Shown: positions 1-6,349 of the stretch, piece after piece | How positions within the stretch are numbered: the first letter of the stretch is position 1 | How the letters are laid out: every line of letters begins with the position of its first letter | Origin: Paracoccaceae bacterium | GTDB taxonomy: Bacteria; Pseudomonadota; Alphaproteobacteria; Rhodobacterales; Rhodobacteraceae | DNA length: 6,728 nucleotides | Reading direction: 5' to 3' | Assembly: GCA_018222665.1 (NCBI GenBank) | Contig: JAAEZW010000099.1 | Location: 1-6,728, forward strand | Made by a program: the position numbers and the translations under genes | Notes under the pieces: model-generated | The model's database searches: none | What the model was told of the DNA's origin: nothing | What the model saw: only the letters and a program-made list of their open reading frames with translations

Positions 1-39
1 CCGCGCGTGATATTCAGCGATAGTCATCTGTTTCGTCAT
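1..39 (-). CDS. N-terminus of an unidentified protein, cut by the window edge
   Basis: Only 13 codons are visible (MTKQMTIAEYHAR). The ATG overlaps the stop of the upstream dehydrogenase gene in an ATGA arrangement, which indicates translational coupling. A good Shine-Dalgarno sequence, GGAGAAG, lies at 50-44 inside the last codons of that gene, 4 nt before the ATG. A second in-frame ATG at 27-25 has no comparable site. The product cannot be identified from 13 residues. A MaoC-like dehydratase (some begin with a comparable sequence) would suit a reductase partner, but that is a guess. Confidence 0.55.
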   Translation of the reverse strand, partial: MTKQMTIAEYHAR

Positions 40-854
40 TCATCTTCTCCAAAGATACTTGGGCCCGTCATGACGTTGATACCACCAGATACTGGAATAA
101 TCGCACCCGTAATGTAAGAGCCACCTAAACCACATAGGAACTGCATACATGCCGCAATATCTTCTGGTCGTCCGACACGGCCAAGTGGCACACGCGCCCC
201 AACACGATCTGCTCCGCAATCTTTTCCAATCGCAAATTTGGTCATGCCAGACTGAAATGGGCCAGGTGCCAACGCGTTGACGGTGATATGTTGATCCGCA
301 AGCTCTTTTGCCAAAATACGCGTCATTTGATGCACCGCAGCCTTCGATGCCGCGTATGAATAGGCACCATCCCCCATCGGAATTTCACCCATGACTGACC
401 CTACATTCACGACGCGTGCGGGATCATCAAGCGTGGAGGATCCAGCCAATCTGTTGGTTAAACGCTGTGTCAAATGGAACATCCCTGCAACATTCAGGTC
501 AAAGACTTTTGCCCAAGCGCTGTGTGGAAACGCTCCCAGTGGCGCACCCCACGTGCGACCGGCATTATTCATTAAAATATGCAGCTTGTCTGTTTGGTTA
601 TCCAAGTCATTGATTAATTTCTCGATGCCATCTTCTGTTGCGACATCTCCCTGCATGGCATGCACACTGCCTGCAAAACCCATGCTATTGATTTCATTAG
701 CAGTCGCACGACAGGCATCGATTTTCCGCGAAGCGATGAAAACCTGCGCACCTGCTGCGACAAGTGCTGTTGATGCCATCCTCCCTATGCCAGTGGCCCC
801 ACCAGTGACAAGAGCCGTTTTCCCGTTCAGTTCAAAAAGCGCAGTTGGAGTCAT
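36..854 (-). CDS. RhlG-like NAD(P)-dependent short-chain dehydrogenase/reductase
   Basis: A 272-residue cytoplasmic classical SDR with a Rossmann fold. The cofactor motif TGGATGIG is at residues 17-24, the NNAG motif at 96-99, and the catalytic residues appear to be Asn121, Ser153, Tyr167 and Lys171 (YAASK). SRK at 42-44, after the second strand, puts an arginine where NADPH-preferring members carry one. The stretches MNNAGRTWGAPL, NVGSVMGEIPMG and the GRVGRPEDIAA tail resemble RhlG-type 3-oxoacyl reductases and gluconate 5-dehydrogenase-like SDRs, so the true substrate (3-oxoacyl thioester, sugar acid or other ketone) is open. The start at 854 is chosen because GAAAGGA (867-861) precedes it by 6 nt and the protein then begins like its relatives. 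The frame stays open to an upstream ATG at 899, which lacks a ribosome site and would add an odd hydrophobic stretch. It overlaps the next gene by 4 nt, so the two probably form an operon. Confidence 0.9.
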   Translation of the reverse strand: MTPTALFELNGKTALVTGGATGIGRMASTALVAAGAQVFIASRKIDACRATANEINSMGFAGSVHAMQGDVATEDGIEKLINDLDNQTDKLHILMNNAGRTWGAPLGAFPHSAWAKVFDLNVAGMFHLTQRLTNRLAGSSTLDDPARVVNVGSVMGEIPMGDGAYSYAASKAAVHQMTRILAKELADQHITVNALAPGPFQSGMTKFAIGKDCGADRVGARVPLGRVGRPEDIAACMQFLCGLGGSYITGAIIPVSGGINVMTGPSIFGEDE

Positions 855-959
855 GTCTGATCCTTTCGTTAGCAAAACTATGAAAAAACAATCCAACATG
901 GTCCAGTAGGTTGTTTATCGCCGTAACGTCATCTTCCTGTTCGGCAAGAGTTGCGAAGG

Positions 960-974
960 ACGTGAAACCCACGT
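960..974. repeat. Short perfect inverted repeat in the divergent SDR/rnd spacer
   Basis: ACGTG and CACGT arms flank a 5-bp centre (AAACC) in the 155-bp spacer between the divergent dehydrogenase and rnd genes. It could be an operator or a small hairpin in the rnd leader. Five-bp arms are also expected by chance, and no convincing -35/-10 pair was found on either strand of this spacer. Confidence 0.25.
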
Positions 975-1009
975 ATGTCAGTAAAAACTAAGCAAAAAGG
1001 TTTAGAATA

Positions 1010-1621
1010 TTGGCAAACCACGTCTACCAAGGTGACTTACCCGATAATTTAGATTTAGGATCCATCGTCGCAATTGATTGTGAAACAATGGGCCTGAAAC
1101 CATATCGTGATCGTTTATGTGTTGTCCAATTGTCAGGTGGGGATGGAAACGCACATTTAGTCCAGATCGCCAAGGGACAGAAATCTGCACCAAATCTGTG
1201 CAAATTGTTGGAAAATCCAGAGGTTCTGAAGCTATTCCACTTTGGCCGATTTGATATTGCCGCGATGTATCATGCATTCGGCGCTTTGACCGCACCTGTT
1301 TACTGCACAAAAATTGCAAGCAAATTGGTGCGCACATATACCGACAGACATGGTTTGAAAAACCTACTTCAGGAACTCTTAGACGTCGACATATCCAAAC
1401 AGCAACAATCCAGCGATTGGGGTGCAGATAAGCTTTCAGATGCACAAGTATCCTATGCGGCCTCAGATGTTCTTTATCTGCATCGTTTACGCGATGTACT
1501 GAATGAACGGTTGGAAAGGGAAGAACGTGCAGAAATTGCCCAAGCCTGTTTCGATTTTCTGCCACAACGCGCCTTGCTTGACCTAAAAGGATGGCCCGAC
1601 GAAGATATCTTCTCGCACTGA
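1010..1621 (+). CDS. rnd: Ribonuclease D, short form without HRDC domain
   Basis: A 203-residue DEDDy 3'-5' exoribonuclease, expected to trim tRNA and other stable RNA 3' ends in the cytoplasm. The catalytic set is complete: Asp23 and Glu25 in AIDCETMGL (ExoI), Asp82 in HFGRFDIAAMYH (ExoII), and Tyr149 with Asp153 in YAASD (ExoIII). The E. coli enzyme is about 375 residues because of C-terminal HRDC domains. Here the protein is only the exonuclease domain, a form I associate with many alphaproteobacteria, so it is not obviously truncated. The start is TTG: AAAAGG at 995-1000 lies 9 nt upstream, and the product then begins MANHVYQGDLP, like family members. No in-frame ATG fits; an ATG at 975 is out of frame and closes after 25 codons. 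The lptC start follows 6 nt after the stop, so this is likely the first gene of the lpt operon. Confidence 0.93.
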   Translation: MANHVYQGDLPDNLDLGSIVAIDCETMGLKPYRDRLCVVQLSGGDGNAHLVQIAKGQKSAPNLCKLLENPEVLKLFHFGRFDIAAMYHAFGALTAPVYCTKIASKLVRTYTDRHGLKNLLQELLDVDISKQQQSSDWGADKLSDAQVSYAASDVLYLHRLRDVLNERLEREERAEIAQACFDFLPQRALLDLKGWPDEDIFSH

Positions 1622-1627
1622 TGCACA

Positions 1628-2233
1628 ATGGCAGGGCGCAAGTTGACATATTCACAGACCATATTTGCTGTGAAAATCATTTTGCCCGCGGTTGCAATCC
1701 TGTTAATCATAGGTGTTTTTGCCTTATCACGTGGTCAAACCGATCAAACCAATTTGCCCTTTTCTGTTCGCGAAATTAGCGAACGGTTAAGAGAGCAAGC
1801 TGTTGCCAATCCCCTTTACATCGGCTCAACACAAAACGGCACTGAAATCAGGATATCCGCCGAACGGCTGGTACCTGCGAAGGGCGATCAAGAGGTTACT
1901 ACGTTCACGACTGTGCGTGCAGAATTTATCGATGATCAAATTTCCATAGGCATCATCACGGCAAACCAAGCACGTTTGGACACCGCAGCAGACACCGTTG
2001 GATTCACCGGCGATGTTGTGATGACCGACGATGAAACGCGACAAGTGAATGCAGGCAAACTGCTCACAAATCGCGATATGACCAATTCTGTTTTTGAAGG
2101 GAGTGTAAAGTTAATTGACCGAAATCATTCAATCACCGCAGAGAAATTGGAGATATTTCGCCAAACTTCCAACTCGCCCCGCAGATTTGTTTTTACTGAC
2201 AACGTGAAACTGATATACAATCCAGAGCAATAA
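1628..2233 (+). CDS. lptC: LPS export ABC transporter periplasmic protein LptC
   Basis: A 201-residue bitopic inner-membrane protein. LptC links the LptB2FG transporter to the periplasmic LptA bridge that carries lipopolysaccharide to the outer membrane. A short basic N-terminus (RK at 4-5) is followed by one membrane segment at about residues 12-33, then a beta-rich periplasmic domain (about 50-198) matching the LptC/DUF1239 pattern, for example VTTFTTVRAEF, TADTVGFTGDVVMT and SVKLIDRNHSITAEKLEIF. Alternating ITAEKLEI / VFTDNVKLIY strands are typical of the OstA-like jellyroll. No strong Shine-Dalgarno is visible; the ATG lies 6 nt after the rnd stop, which suggests coupling to rnd translation. 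Assignment rests on these patterns together with the lptA and lptB genes that follow at once. Confidence 0.9.
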   Translation: MAGRKLTYSQTIFAVKIILPAVAILLIIGVFALSRGQTDQTNLPFSVREISERLREQAVANPLYIGSTQNGTEIRISAERLVPAKGDQEVTTFTTVRAEFIDDQISIGIITANQARLDTAADTVGFTGDVVMTDDETRQVNAGKLLTNRDMTNSVFEGSVKLIDRNHSITAEKLEIFRQTSNSPRRFVFTDNVKLIYNPEQ

Positions 2234-2248
2234 CGAATTGGACAATTG

Positions 2249-2731
2249 ATGACATTTCTTCGCACGATATTGGTTCTTATTTTTACGACCACATACGTTG
2301 TTGCCCAAGATACTGCGGGACAATTCGGATCATTGGCTGAAGATAGCAGTCAACCGATTGAGGCGCAGGCTGACAAAATGGAGATTGACGAAGTAACGGG
2401 TCAAATCCAGATGTCAGGAGCTGTCGAAATTATTCAAGGGCTCACAAAATTAACCGCTGCGTTTGTTCGGATTGAATACACTGAAGATCAAAGTGACATA
2501 AAAACAATTTATGCATCTGGCTCGGTCTATTTAGAGAGTTCTGGCGACGTGGCAAAAGGTGACGAAGTAACATATCAATTGTCCGAAAGCATGATTTATC
2601 TAAACGGCAATGCTATGCTTCTGCAGGCGGGCAACACACTGAATGCTGAGAACATTGAATTGAACACAGACACTGGATCGGCTGTGATGACAGGCCGCGT
2701 GTCCACAACGTTAATCCCAGGGGGTAATTGA
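2249..2731 (+). CDS. lptA: LPS transport periplasmic protein LptA
   Basis: A 160-residue periplasmic protein that polymerises head to tail to form the bridge for lipopolysaccharide between LptC and LptD. The N-terminus is a signal peptide: Arg5, a hydrophobic core at about 7-18, and a likely cleavage after VVA at residue 19, leaving QDTAGQ. The mature part is an OstA/LptA jellyroll at about residues 36-150, with PIEAQADKMEIDEVTGQIQM, KLTAAFVRIEY and DEVTYQLSESMIYLNG as recognisable strands. A TTG codon directly precedes the ATG and keeps the frame open, but the ATG gives a normal signal peptide. The ribosome site is weak (TTGGA at about 2238-2242). It starts 15 bp after lptC, and its TGA stop shares four bases with the lptB TTG start. 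The slightly short length compared with E. coli LptA (185 residues) is normal for the order. Confidence 0.92.
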   Translation: MTFLRTILVLIFTTTYVVAQDTAGQFGSLAEDSSQPIEAQADKMEIDEVTGQIQMSGAVEIIQGLTKLTAAFVRIEYTEDQSDIKTIYASGSVYLESSGDVAKGDEVTYQLSESMIYLNGNAMLLQAGNTLNAENIELNTDTGSAVMTGRVSTTLIPGGN

Positions 2732-3492
2732 CGTTGGCCGAAGCAACATTAAACGAAGTAGCATCAGACTCTGGGCTAACCATTAAAGGCCTAAGAAAAA
2801 GCTACAAAAAACGCACCGTGATCCATGATGTGTCAATGCAACTACATCGCGGTGAAGTTGTTGCACTGCTTGGACCAAACGGATCTGGCAAAACGACAAC
2901 GTTTTATTCGATTGCTGGTTTGGTCAACCCTGATGGCGGCCAAGTCAAAGTTGATGGTGTCGATGTTTCTACCCTGCCCATGTATCGCCGTGCTCGACTG
3001 GGCATTGGATATCTACCCCAAGAGGTGTCCATTTTCCGAGGGCTAAGTGTAGAAGATAACATCTCAGCGATCTTAGATGTGTCAGAACCTGATCATCATA
3101 CACGTCGCGAACGATTAGAAGAATTGCTTGGCGAATTTTCCATTGAACACCTACGAAGAACATCTGCCGTTGCGTTATCAGGTGGGGAACGCCGACGCGT
3201 CGAAATTGCCCGAGCCCTGGCCGCAAAGCCCAAATATTTACTGTTGGACGAACCCTTTGCTGGCGTTGATCCAATTTCAGTCAGCGACATTCGGGATTTA
3301 GTTTCGGACCTTAAGACGCGTGGTATTGGTGTTCTGATTACGGATCACAATGTAAGAGAAACTTTGGAAATCGTGGATCGTGCGTATATTCTACATGATG
3401 GAAAAGTTCTTATGTCTGGAACGGCAAACGAAGTTGTTTCAGATGCAAACGTGAAACGTGTTTATCTAGGTGATAATTTTAAAATCGTTTGA
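2728..3492 (+). CDS. lptB: LPS export ABC transporter ATP-binding protein LptB
   Basis: The 254-residue ATPase that powers extraction of lipopolysaccharide from the inner membrane as part of LptB2FG, on the cytoplasmic face. All ABC motifs are intact: Walker A GPNGSGKT at 49-56, Q-loop Gln98 in YLPQEVSIFRGLSV, signature LSGGERRR at 150-157, Walker B KYLLLDEP with Asp174 and Glu175, D-loop AGVDP and switch His207 in ITDHNVRE. The SIFRGLSVEDNI and ITDHNVRETL stretches are diagnostic of LptB. The reported TTG start overlaps the lptA stop as TTGA. A second in-frame TTG at 2734 is 9 nt from the AGGGGG at 2719-2724, against 3 nt for the first, so the true start may be two codons later. The permease genes lptF and lptG are not in the window, as is usual. 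Confidence 0.96.
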   Translation: MTLAEATLNEVASDSGLTIKGLRKSYKKRTVIHDVSMQLHRGEVVALLGPNGSGKTTTFYSIAGLVNPDGGQVKVDGVDVSTLPMYRRARLGIGYLPQEVSIFRGLSVEDNISAILDVSEPDHHTRRERLEELLGEFSIEHLRRTSAVALSGGERRRVEIARALAAKPKYLLLDEPFAGVDPISVSDIRDLVSDLKTRGIGVLITDHNVRETLEIVDRAYILHDGKVLMSGTANEVVSDANVKRVYLGDNFKIV

Positions 3493-3520
3493 TACAAATC
3501 ACAAAAATTCGATCTTAAGG

Positions 3521-3550
3521 TTGACACAAGGCCCCTTCGTCGACTTCTAT
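3521..3550 (+). promoter_or_regulatory. Candidate sigma70 promoter for hpf
   Basis: A perfect TTGACA lies at 3521-3526 in the 220-bp gap between lptB and hpf. The -10 is less clear: TTCTAT at 3545-3550 gives an 18-bp spacer with three of six consensus bases, while the better TATAAA at 3548-3553 would need 21 bp. Transcription from here would give hpf a leader of about 155 nt. The sequence suggests that hpf-ptsN can be transcribed apart from the lpt operon. No intrinsic terminator was seen after lptB, so read-through is also possible. Confidence 0.4.
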
Positions 3551-3558
3551 AAAGAAGT
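3543..3558. repeat. Inverted repeat ACTTC-TATAAA-GAAGT in the hpf promoter region
   Basis: Perfect 5-bp arms (3543-3547 and 3554-3558) flank TATAAA and cover the expected -10 and transcription start of hpf. It could be an operator or the first hairpin of the leader. The arms are short enough to arise by chance. Confidence 0.3.
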
Positions 3559-3712
3559 GGAGAAATTTTCTAGGCGAGTCTTTTACCAAGAAAATGGATA
3601 TAAAAGTCCCCTCTTGTTCTCTGCCATTTCCTGATACGGACGTCCACTACGCCCGCGATGTGGTAATGCCTTTGGGCACGTGGTTGCTTCGTGAATTATT
3701 AAAGGAGTTACA

Positions 3713-4276
3713 ATGCGTTATCAAATTTCTGGAATGCATATCGATATCGGTCAAGCCCTACAAACTCATGTCAAAAACGAACTCGGTGATGCGGTCTTCA
3801 AATATGCAGAGCGACCGACTGACGCAAATGTCGTATTTTCAAAAAGCGGGCATGAATACGTGTGTGAAACAACTGTACATTTATCGACTGGCCTAACTGC
3901 GCAGGCCAAAGCGTTTAGTCCAGAAATATATTCCGCATTTGATAGTTGCTGCGAGAAAATGGAAAAACAACTGCGCCGCTACAAACGCAGACTAAAGGAC
4001 CACCATAAAGAACGCCCAAACCCAGTTGAACTCTTGGAAGCTTCCTCGTATATCCTTGCCTCAGATGATGCAAACGAGGATTCGGAGCCCGATTCACTGC
4101 AACCTATAATCATAGCTGAGATGGAAACAAAAATTCCTTCTATCTCTGTTGGTGAAGCGGTCATGCAGCTTGAATTATCAGGTGCTCCGTTTTTGGTTTT
4201 TAAGAACGAGGGCAAACAAAGCGTAAATGTCGTTTATCGTCGCGATGACGGAAACGTGGGTTGGATAGAACCGTAA
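3713..4276 (+). CDS. hpf: Ribosome hibernation-promoting factor, long form
   Basis: A 187-residue cytoplasmic protein of the long HPF type, which binds the 30S decoding region in stationary phase or starvation and joins two 70S ribosomes into 100S dimers. The N-terminal S30AE domain spans about residues 1-100, starting MRYQISGMHIDIGQALQTHV and ending in a basic helix (about 82-101, EKQLRRYKRRLKDHHK) that contacts rRNA. An acidic, low-complexity linker (about 102-130, with DDANEDSEPD) leads to the C-terminal dimerisation domain at about 131-187, with SVGEAVMQLELSGAPFLVFKN and NVVYRRDDGNVGWIEP. The presence of this second domain separates it from short HPF/YfiA. AAAGGAG at 3701-3707 lies 5 nt before the ATG, the best ribosome site in the window. 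ptsN follows after 38 bp. Confidence 0.95.
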   Translation: MRYQISGMHIDIGQALQTHVKNELGDAVFKYAERPTDANVVFSKSGHEYVCETTVHLSTGLTAQAKAFSPEIYSAFDSCCEKMEKQLRRYKRRLKDHHKERPNPVELLEASSYILASDDANEDSEPDSLQPIIIAEMETKIPSISVGEAVMQLELSGAPFLVFKNEGKQSVNVVYRRDDGNVGWIEP

Positions 4277-4314
4277 ATCGTATCCATAGTTACGCTTGGG
4301 AGTATTAAGTTTCT

Positions 4315-4779
4315 ATGGAATTGTTTGATTTGCTAAAGCCTGAAGCGGTACGAGTAATCACCGCCGCTTCAAGCAAAAAACGCCTTTTGCAAGATATAAG
4401 CGAGGTCGCAAATACCTCGTACGGGTTTCAGCAGTCACTTACATTAGACGCGCTTGTTGAACGTGAGTCATTGGGACCAACAGGTGTTGGCAACGGCGTT
4501 GCACTTCCTCACGCTCGTCTCGCGGACGCAAACCGCGTTTGTGGGACATTTGTTTTGCTAGAAAAGCCTGTGGATTTTGGTGCAGCGGATCGCCAACCCG
4601 TGGACATCGTGTTTTCTCTATTTGCACCTGAAAACGCAGGTGTTGAACATCTAAAGGCGTTGGCCCTTGTATCTCGAACCCTACGGGATAATGGCGTCTG
4701 TTCCAAACTGCGCGCGAACACGAATACTGGAACATTGTATACGATTTTGACGGAAGCTTATCGTACTCAGGCAGCGTAA
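4315..4779 (+). CDS. ptsN: Nitrogen-PTS EIIA component PtsN (EIIA-Ntr)
   Basis: A 154-residue single-domain EIIA of the fructose/mannitol family. It accepts phosphate from the NPr/EI-Ntr branch and acts as a regulator (potassium, nitrogen and carbon status) rather than as a sugar transporter. The phosphorylatable residue is His66 in GNGVALPHARL (60-69). ERESLGPTGVGNG before it and DIVFSLFAPENAGVEHLKAL after it are typical of the family. The start fits the usual MELFDLLKPEAV opening; the GGGAG at 4298-4302 is rather far, 12 nt upstream. It follows hpf by 38 bp, the common proteobacterial pairing, so the two are probably cotranscribed. Its end converges with the minus-strand unknown gene, with only 10 bp between the stop codons and no visible hairpin terminator. 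Confidence 0.95.
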   Translation: MELFDLLKPEAVRVITAASSKKRLLQDISEVANTSYGFQQSLTLDALVERESLGPTGVGNGVALPHARLADANRVCGTFVLLEKPVDFGAADRQPVDIVFSLFAPENAGVEHLKALALVSRTLRDNGVCSKLRANTNTGTLYTILTEAYRTQAA

Positions 4780-4789
4780 TCGCCAAACC

Positions 4790-5026
4790 CTAAAATTTCA
4801 TAATCTTTTGTGTAGATCGGATCGCCTTTGCCTTGTCCTCTAATGTTTGATCGTAAACCCGGCCAAAGGCCAAATCTACGGGATCCAAAACGTTGTCGGC
4901 AAATGTTGTTTGGGAGTGCCCGTGTGTATTCGCGATGAATGATAACACAGATTTCAGCTCAGTCTCACGAATAAGAAATTCGGGCGGCACAATTTTCGCC
5001 ACACTTACTACACTAGCAGAGAACAC
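4790..5026 (-). CDS. Conserved-looking small protein of unknown function downstream of cysQ
   Basis: A 78-codon frame starting at GTG. I do not recognise the product. It has no signal peptide or membrane segment and appears to be a small soluble protein, with a mixed first half (residues 10-50, IVPPEFLIRETELKSVLSFI) and a charged, probably helical end (QTLEDKAKAIRSTQKIMKF). Support for being real: it starts 17 nt after the cysQ stop on the same strand, AAAGGG lies about 8 nt before the GTG, and it fills the space between cysQ and ptsN almost exactly, ending 10 bp from the ptsN stop. An alternative start is the GTG at codon 9, giving MAKIVPPEF. Because no homology is recalled, it could also be a fragment of a formerly larger gene. 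Confidence 0.55.
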   Translation of the reverse strand: MFSASVVSVAKIVPPEFLIRETELKSVLSFIANTHGHSQTTFADNVLDPVDLAFGRVYDQTLEDKAKAIRSTQKIMKF

Positions 5027-5043
5027 GGTTTGCGCCCTTTGGA

Positions 5044-5847
5044 TTAACGTAATTTGACCTTGGGTGACATGACGACAAAGAACGGGTTTTCAAATCCATT
5101 TTTGCCGTACATCAACGGGACCTGCGTGTCGAAATGAAGTACTTGACCACCAGCACCAAGTACAACCGCATGCCCTGCTGCGGTATCCCATTCCATCGTG
5201 CGCCCTAACCGCGGGTAAAAATCTGCTTCACCAGATGCAACCAAGCAGAATTTAAGCGATGAACCTGCACCAGTCATATCTTTTATCTGGTATCTTGAAA
5301 TATAGTCGTCCGTCGCCTGATCGCGATGGGATTTTGAAGCAACAACCGTCAGGGCAGAATTATCCGCAGCACTTACTGAAAGCACGTTGGTTTCACCAAT
5401 TTGCCCAACATGATGGGCCCCCAACTCTTCAACTGTTTGACCATTTTCGTCCGTATAAAACAATCGACCGATCGCCGGCGCATAAACAACACCCAAGGTC
5501 GGAACTCCATTTTCCACAAGAGCGATATTTACCGTGAATTCACCGCGACGTTTTATGAATTCTTTGGTCCCATCTAAGGGGTCTACAATAAAAAACGTTG
5601 TTGCTGTTAATTTATGAGTGTTGGACTGTTCTTCGGTGACAAGCGCTATTTTGGGAAAATTCTCCATTAAACCTGCTGAAATAATCTCATCGGCTGCGCG
5701 ATCTGCCCTTGTAACAGGGCTATCATCGGACTTGACATCAACTCCGAAATCATCCGAGCCATACACCTTCATAATTTCGTTACCAGCTTTCAAAGCAAGA
5801 TCACGAATTACAGAAACGATATATGCGTAGTCCAAGTTGCAACCCAT
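5044..5847 (-). CDS. cysQ: 3'(2'),5'-bisphosphate nucleotidase CysQ
   Basis: A 267-residue member of the inositol monophosphatase superfamily. CysQ removes the 3' phosphate of adenosine 3',5'-bisphosphate (PAP), the by-product of sulfate assimilation and phosphopantetheine transfer, in the cytoplasm. The metal-binding set is complete: Glu72 in VTEEQ, Asp89 and Asp92 in DPLDGTKEF, and Asp221 in WDTAAGHAVV. The DPLDGTKEFIKRRGEFTVNIAL block and the GAGSSLKFCLVASGEADFYPR block fit CysQ better than inositol monophosphatase or SuhB, although substrate is not certain in this superfamily. The ATG start has only a weak purine-rich site (GAAGAAAG). An in-frame TTG at 5835-5833 would give MDYAYIVSVIRDLAL, closer to what I remember of relatives, so the first four residues are doubtful. 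The unknown small gene follows 17 nt after its stop. Confidence 0.93.
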   Translation of the reverse strand: MGCNLDYAYIVSVIRDLALKAGNEIMKVYGSDDFGVDVKSDDSPVTRADRAADEIISAGLMENFPKIALVTEEQSNTHKLTATTFFIVDPLDGTKEFIKRRGEFTVNIALVENGVPTLGVVYAPAIGRLFYTDENGQTVEELGAHHVGQIGETNVLSVSAADNSALTVVASKSHRDQATDDYISRYQIKDMTGAGSSLKFCLVASGEADFYPRLGRTMEWDTAAGHAVVLGAGGQVLHFDTQVPLMYGKNGFENPFFVVMSPKVKLR

Positions 5848-5942
5848 TTAAATTTCTTTCTTCGCCACCGTTTAAGAATAAAGGATGCAACGCCGTGTTT
5901 CCCCCAAGGAATAGGGAACTTTCCGCCGTAACCACGCAAGAA

Positions 5943-6221
5943 TTAGTTCAGGCAACTAATTTTCGCAACAACCAAACAACCATCATCGGATAGCTCTGTG
6001 CCGAAAATGTGTTGAATAGTTCTCAGCAGCGTGGTCAGCAAAATACGTCGGTCGGATTCAATTCCATTGATGTCTATCTTGTCATCGATTTTACAAACTG
6101 TGTTATCCGCACCAGCCTTTCTGTCAATGTTCCAATATTGGGAGTGCACAGCGTGACGATTCGCACTGTTTTCGTTCTGCGTATCGTAATCGGTTTTTCC
6201 TATTCTTGTTGCATACATCAT
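5943..6221 (-). CDS. Unrecognised 92-codon open frame, doubtful gene
   Basis: I do not recognise this frame. The first part is polar and unusual (TDYDTQNENSANRHAVHSQ). The second half reads more like a folded protein (INGIESDRRILLTTLLRTIQ, then HIFGTELSDDGCLVVAKI), with no signal peptide or membrane segment. No Shine-Dalgarno precedes the two tandem ATG codons, and an in-frame TGA lies three codons before the first one. The stop is 95 bp upstream of the cysQ start on the same strand, so a tandem arrangement is possible. An overlapping open frame on the plus strand (6009-6290) looks less like protein. It could be a small lineage-specific gene, the remains of a larger one, or chance. Confidence 0.28.
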   Translation of the reverse strand: MMYATRIGKTDYDTQNENSANRHAVHSQYWNIDRKAGADNTVCKIDDKIDINGIESDRRILLTTLLRTIQHIFGTELSDDGCLVVAKISCLN

Positions 6222-6283
6222 TGCCAGTCACTACCAGAAAAATCATTAGCCATATTCGATCAGAACACATTGTTTCATGTTAT

Positions 6284-6293
6284 TAACTAGTTA
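6284..6293. repeat. 10-bp perfect palindrome TAACTAGTTA
   Basis: A self-complementary decamer in the AT-rich part of the cysQ-dnaK spacer, the longest uninterrupted palindrome noticed there. It could be a protein-binding site. Its AT-rich content and lack of a second copy make chance a fair alternative. Confidence 0.25.
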
Positions 6294-6326
6294 CGAAGAT
6301 CTAAGACTCTCAGCAACGCACTACAC

Positions 6327-6349
6327 AACAGATCCTCAAAGCATCTGTT
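6327..6349. repeat. 7-bp perfect inverted repeat AACAGAT-N9-ATCTGTT
   Basis: Arms at 6327-6333 and 6343-6349 around CCTCAAAGC. The geometry (16 bp centre to centre) would suit a dimeric regulator, or a stable RNA hairpin if the region is transcribed. No U-run follows on either strand, so it is not an intrinsic terminator. It lies about 190 bp before the candidate dnaK promoter. Confidence 0.4.

Noticed and set aside
855..899. Upstream ATG extension of the dehydrogenase by 15 codons
   Set aside because: No ribosome site before 899, the added residues are not SDR-like, and GAAAGGA sits at the right distance from the ATG at 854.
391..909. 172-codon plus-strand open frame opposite the dehydrogenase
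   Set aside because: It lies antisense over a clear SDR gene and its translation shows no domain or plausible ribosome site.
1002..1655. 217-codon minus-strand open frame opposite rnd
   Set aside because: Antisense shadow of an intact RNase D with all catalytic residues. It is rich in Arg, His and Cys, as antisense frames often are.
3594..3896. 100-codon plus-strand frame starting in the hpf leader
   Set aside because: The first 40 residues look somewhat protein-like, but there is no good ribosome site, it runs far into hpf out of frame, and hpf has its own strong start. A short leader peptide is not excluded, only unsupported.
5899..5918. TTCCC/GGGAA inverted repeat as a terminator or operator upstream of cysQ
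   Set aside because: Five-bp arms, no U-run and no second copy; mentioned only as part of the spacer description.
6009..6290. 93-codon plus-strand frame in the cysQ-dnaK spacer
   Set aside because: Overlaps the minus-strand frame at 5943-6221, has no ribosome site and its composition is unlike a folded protein.
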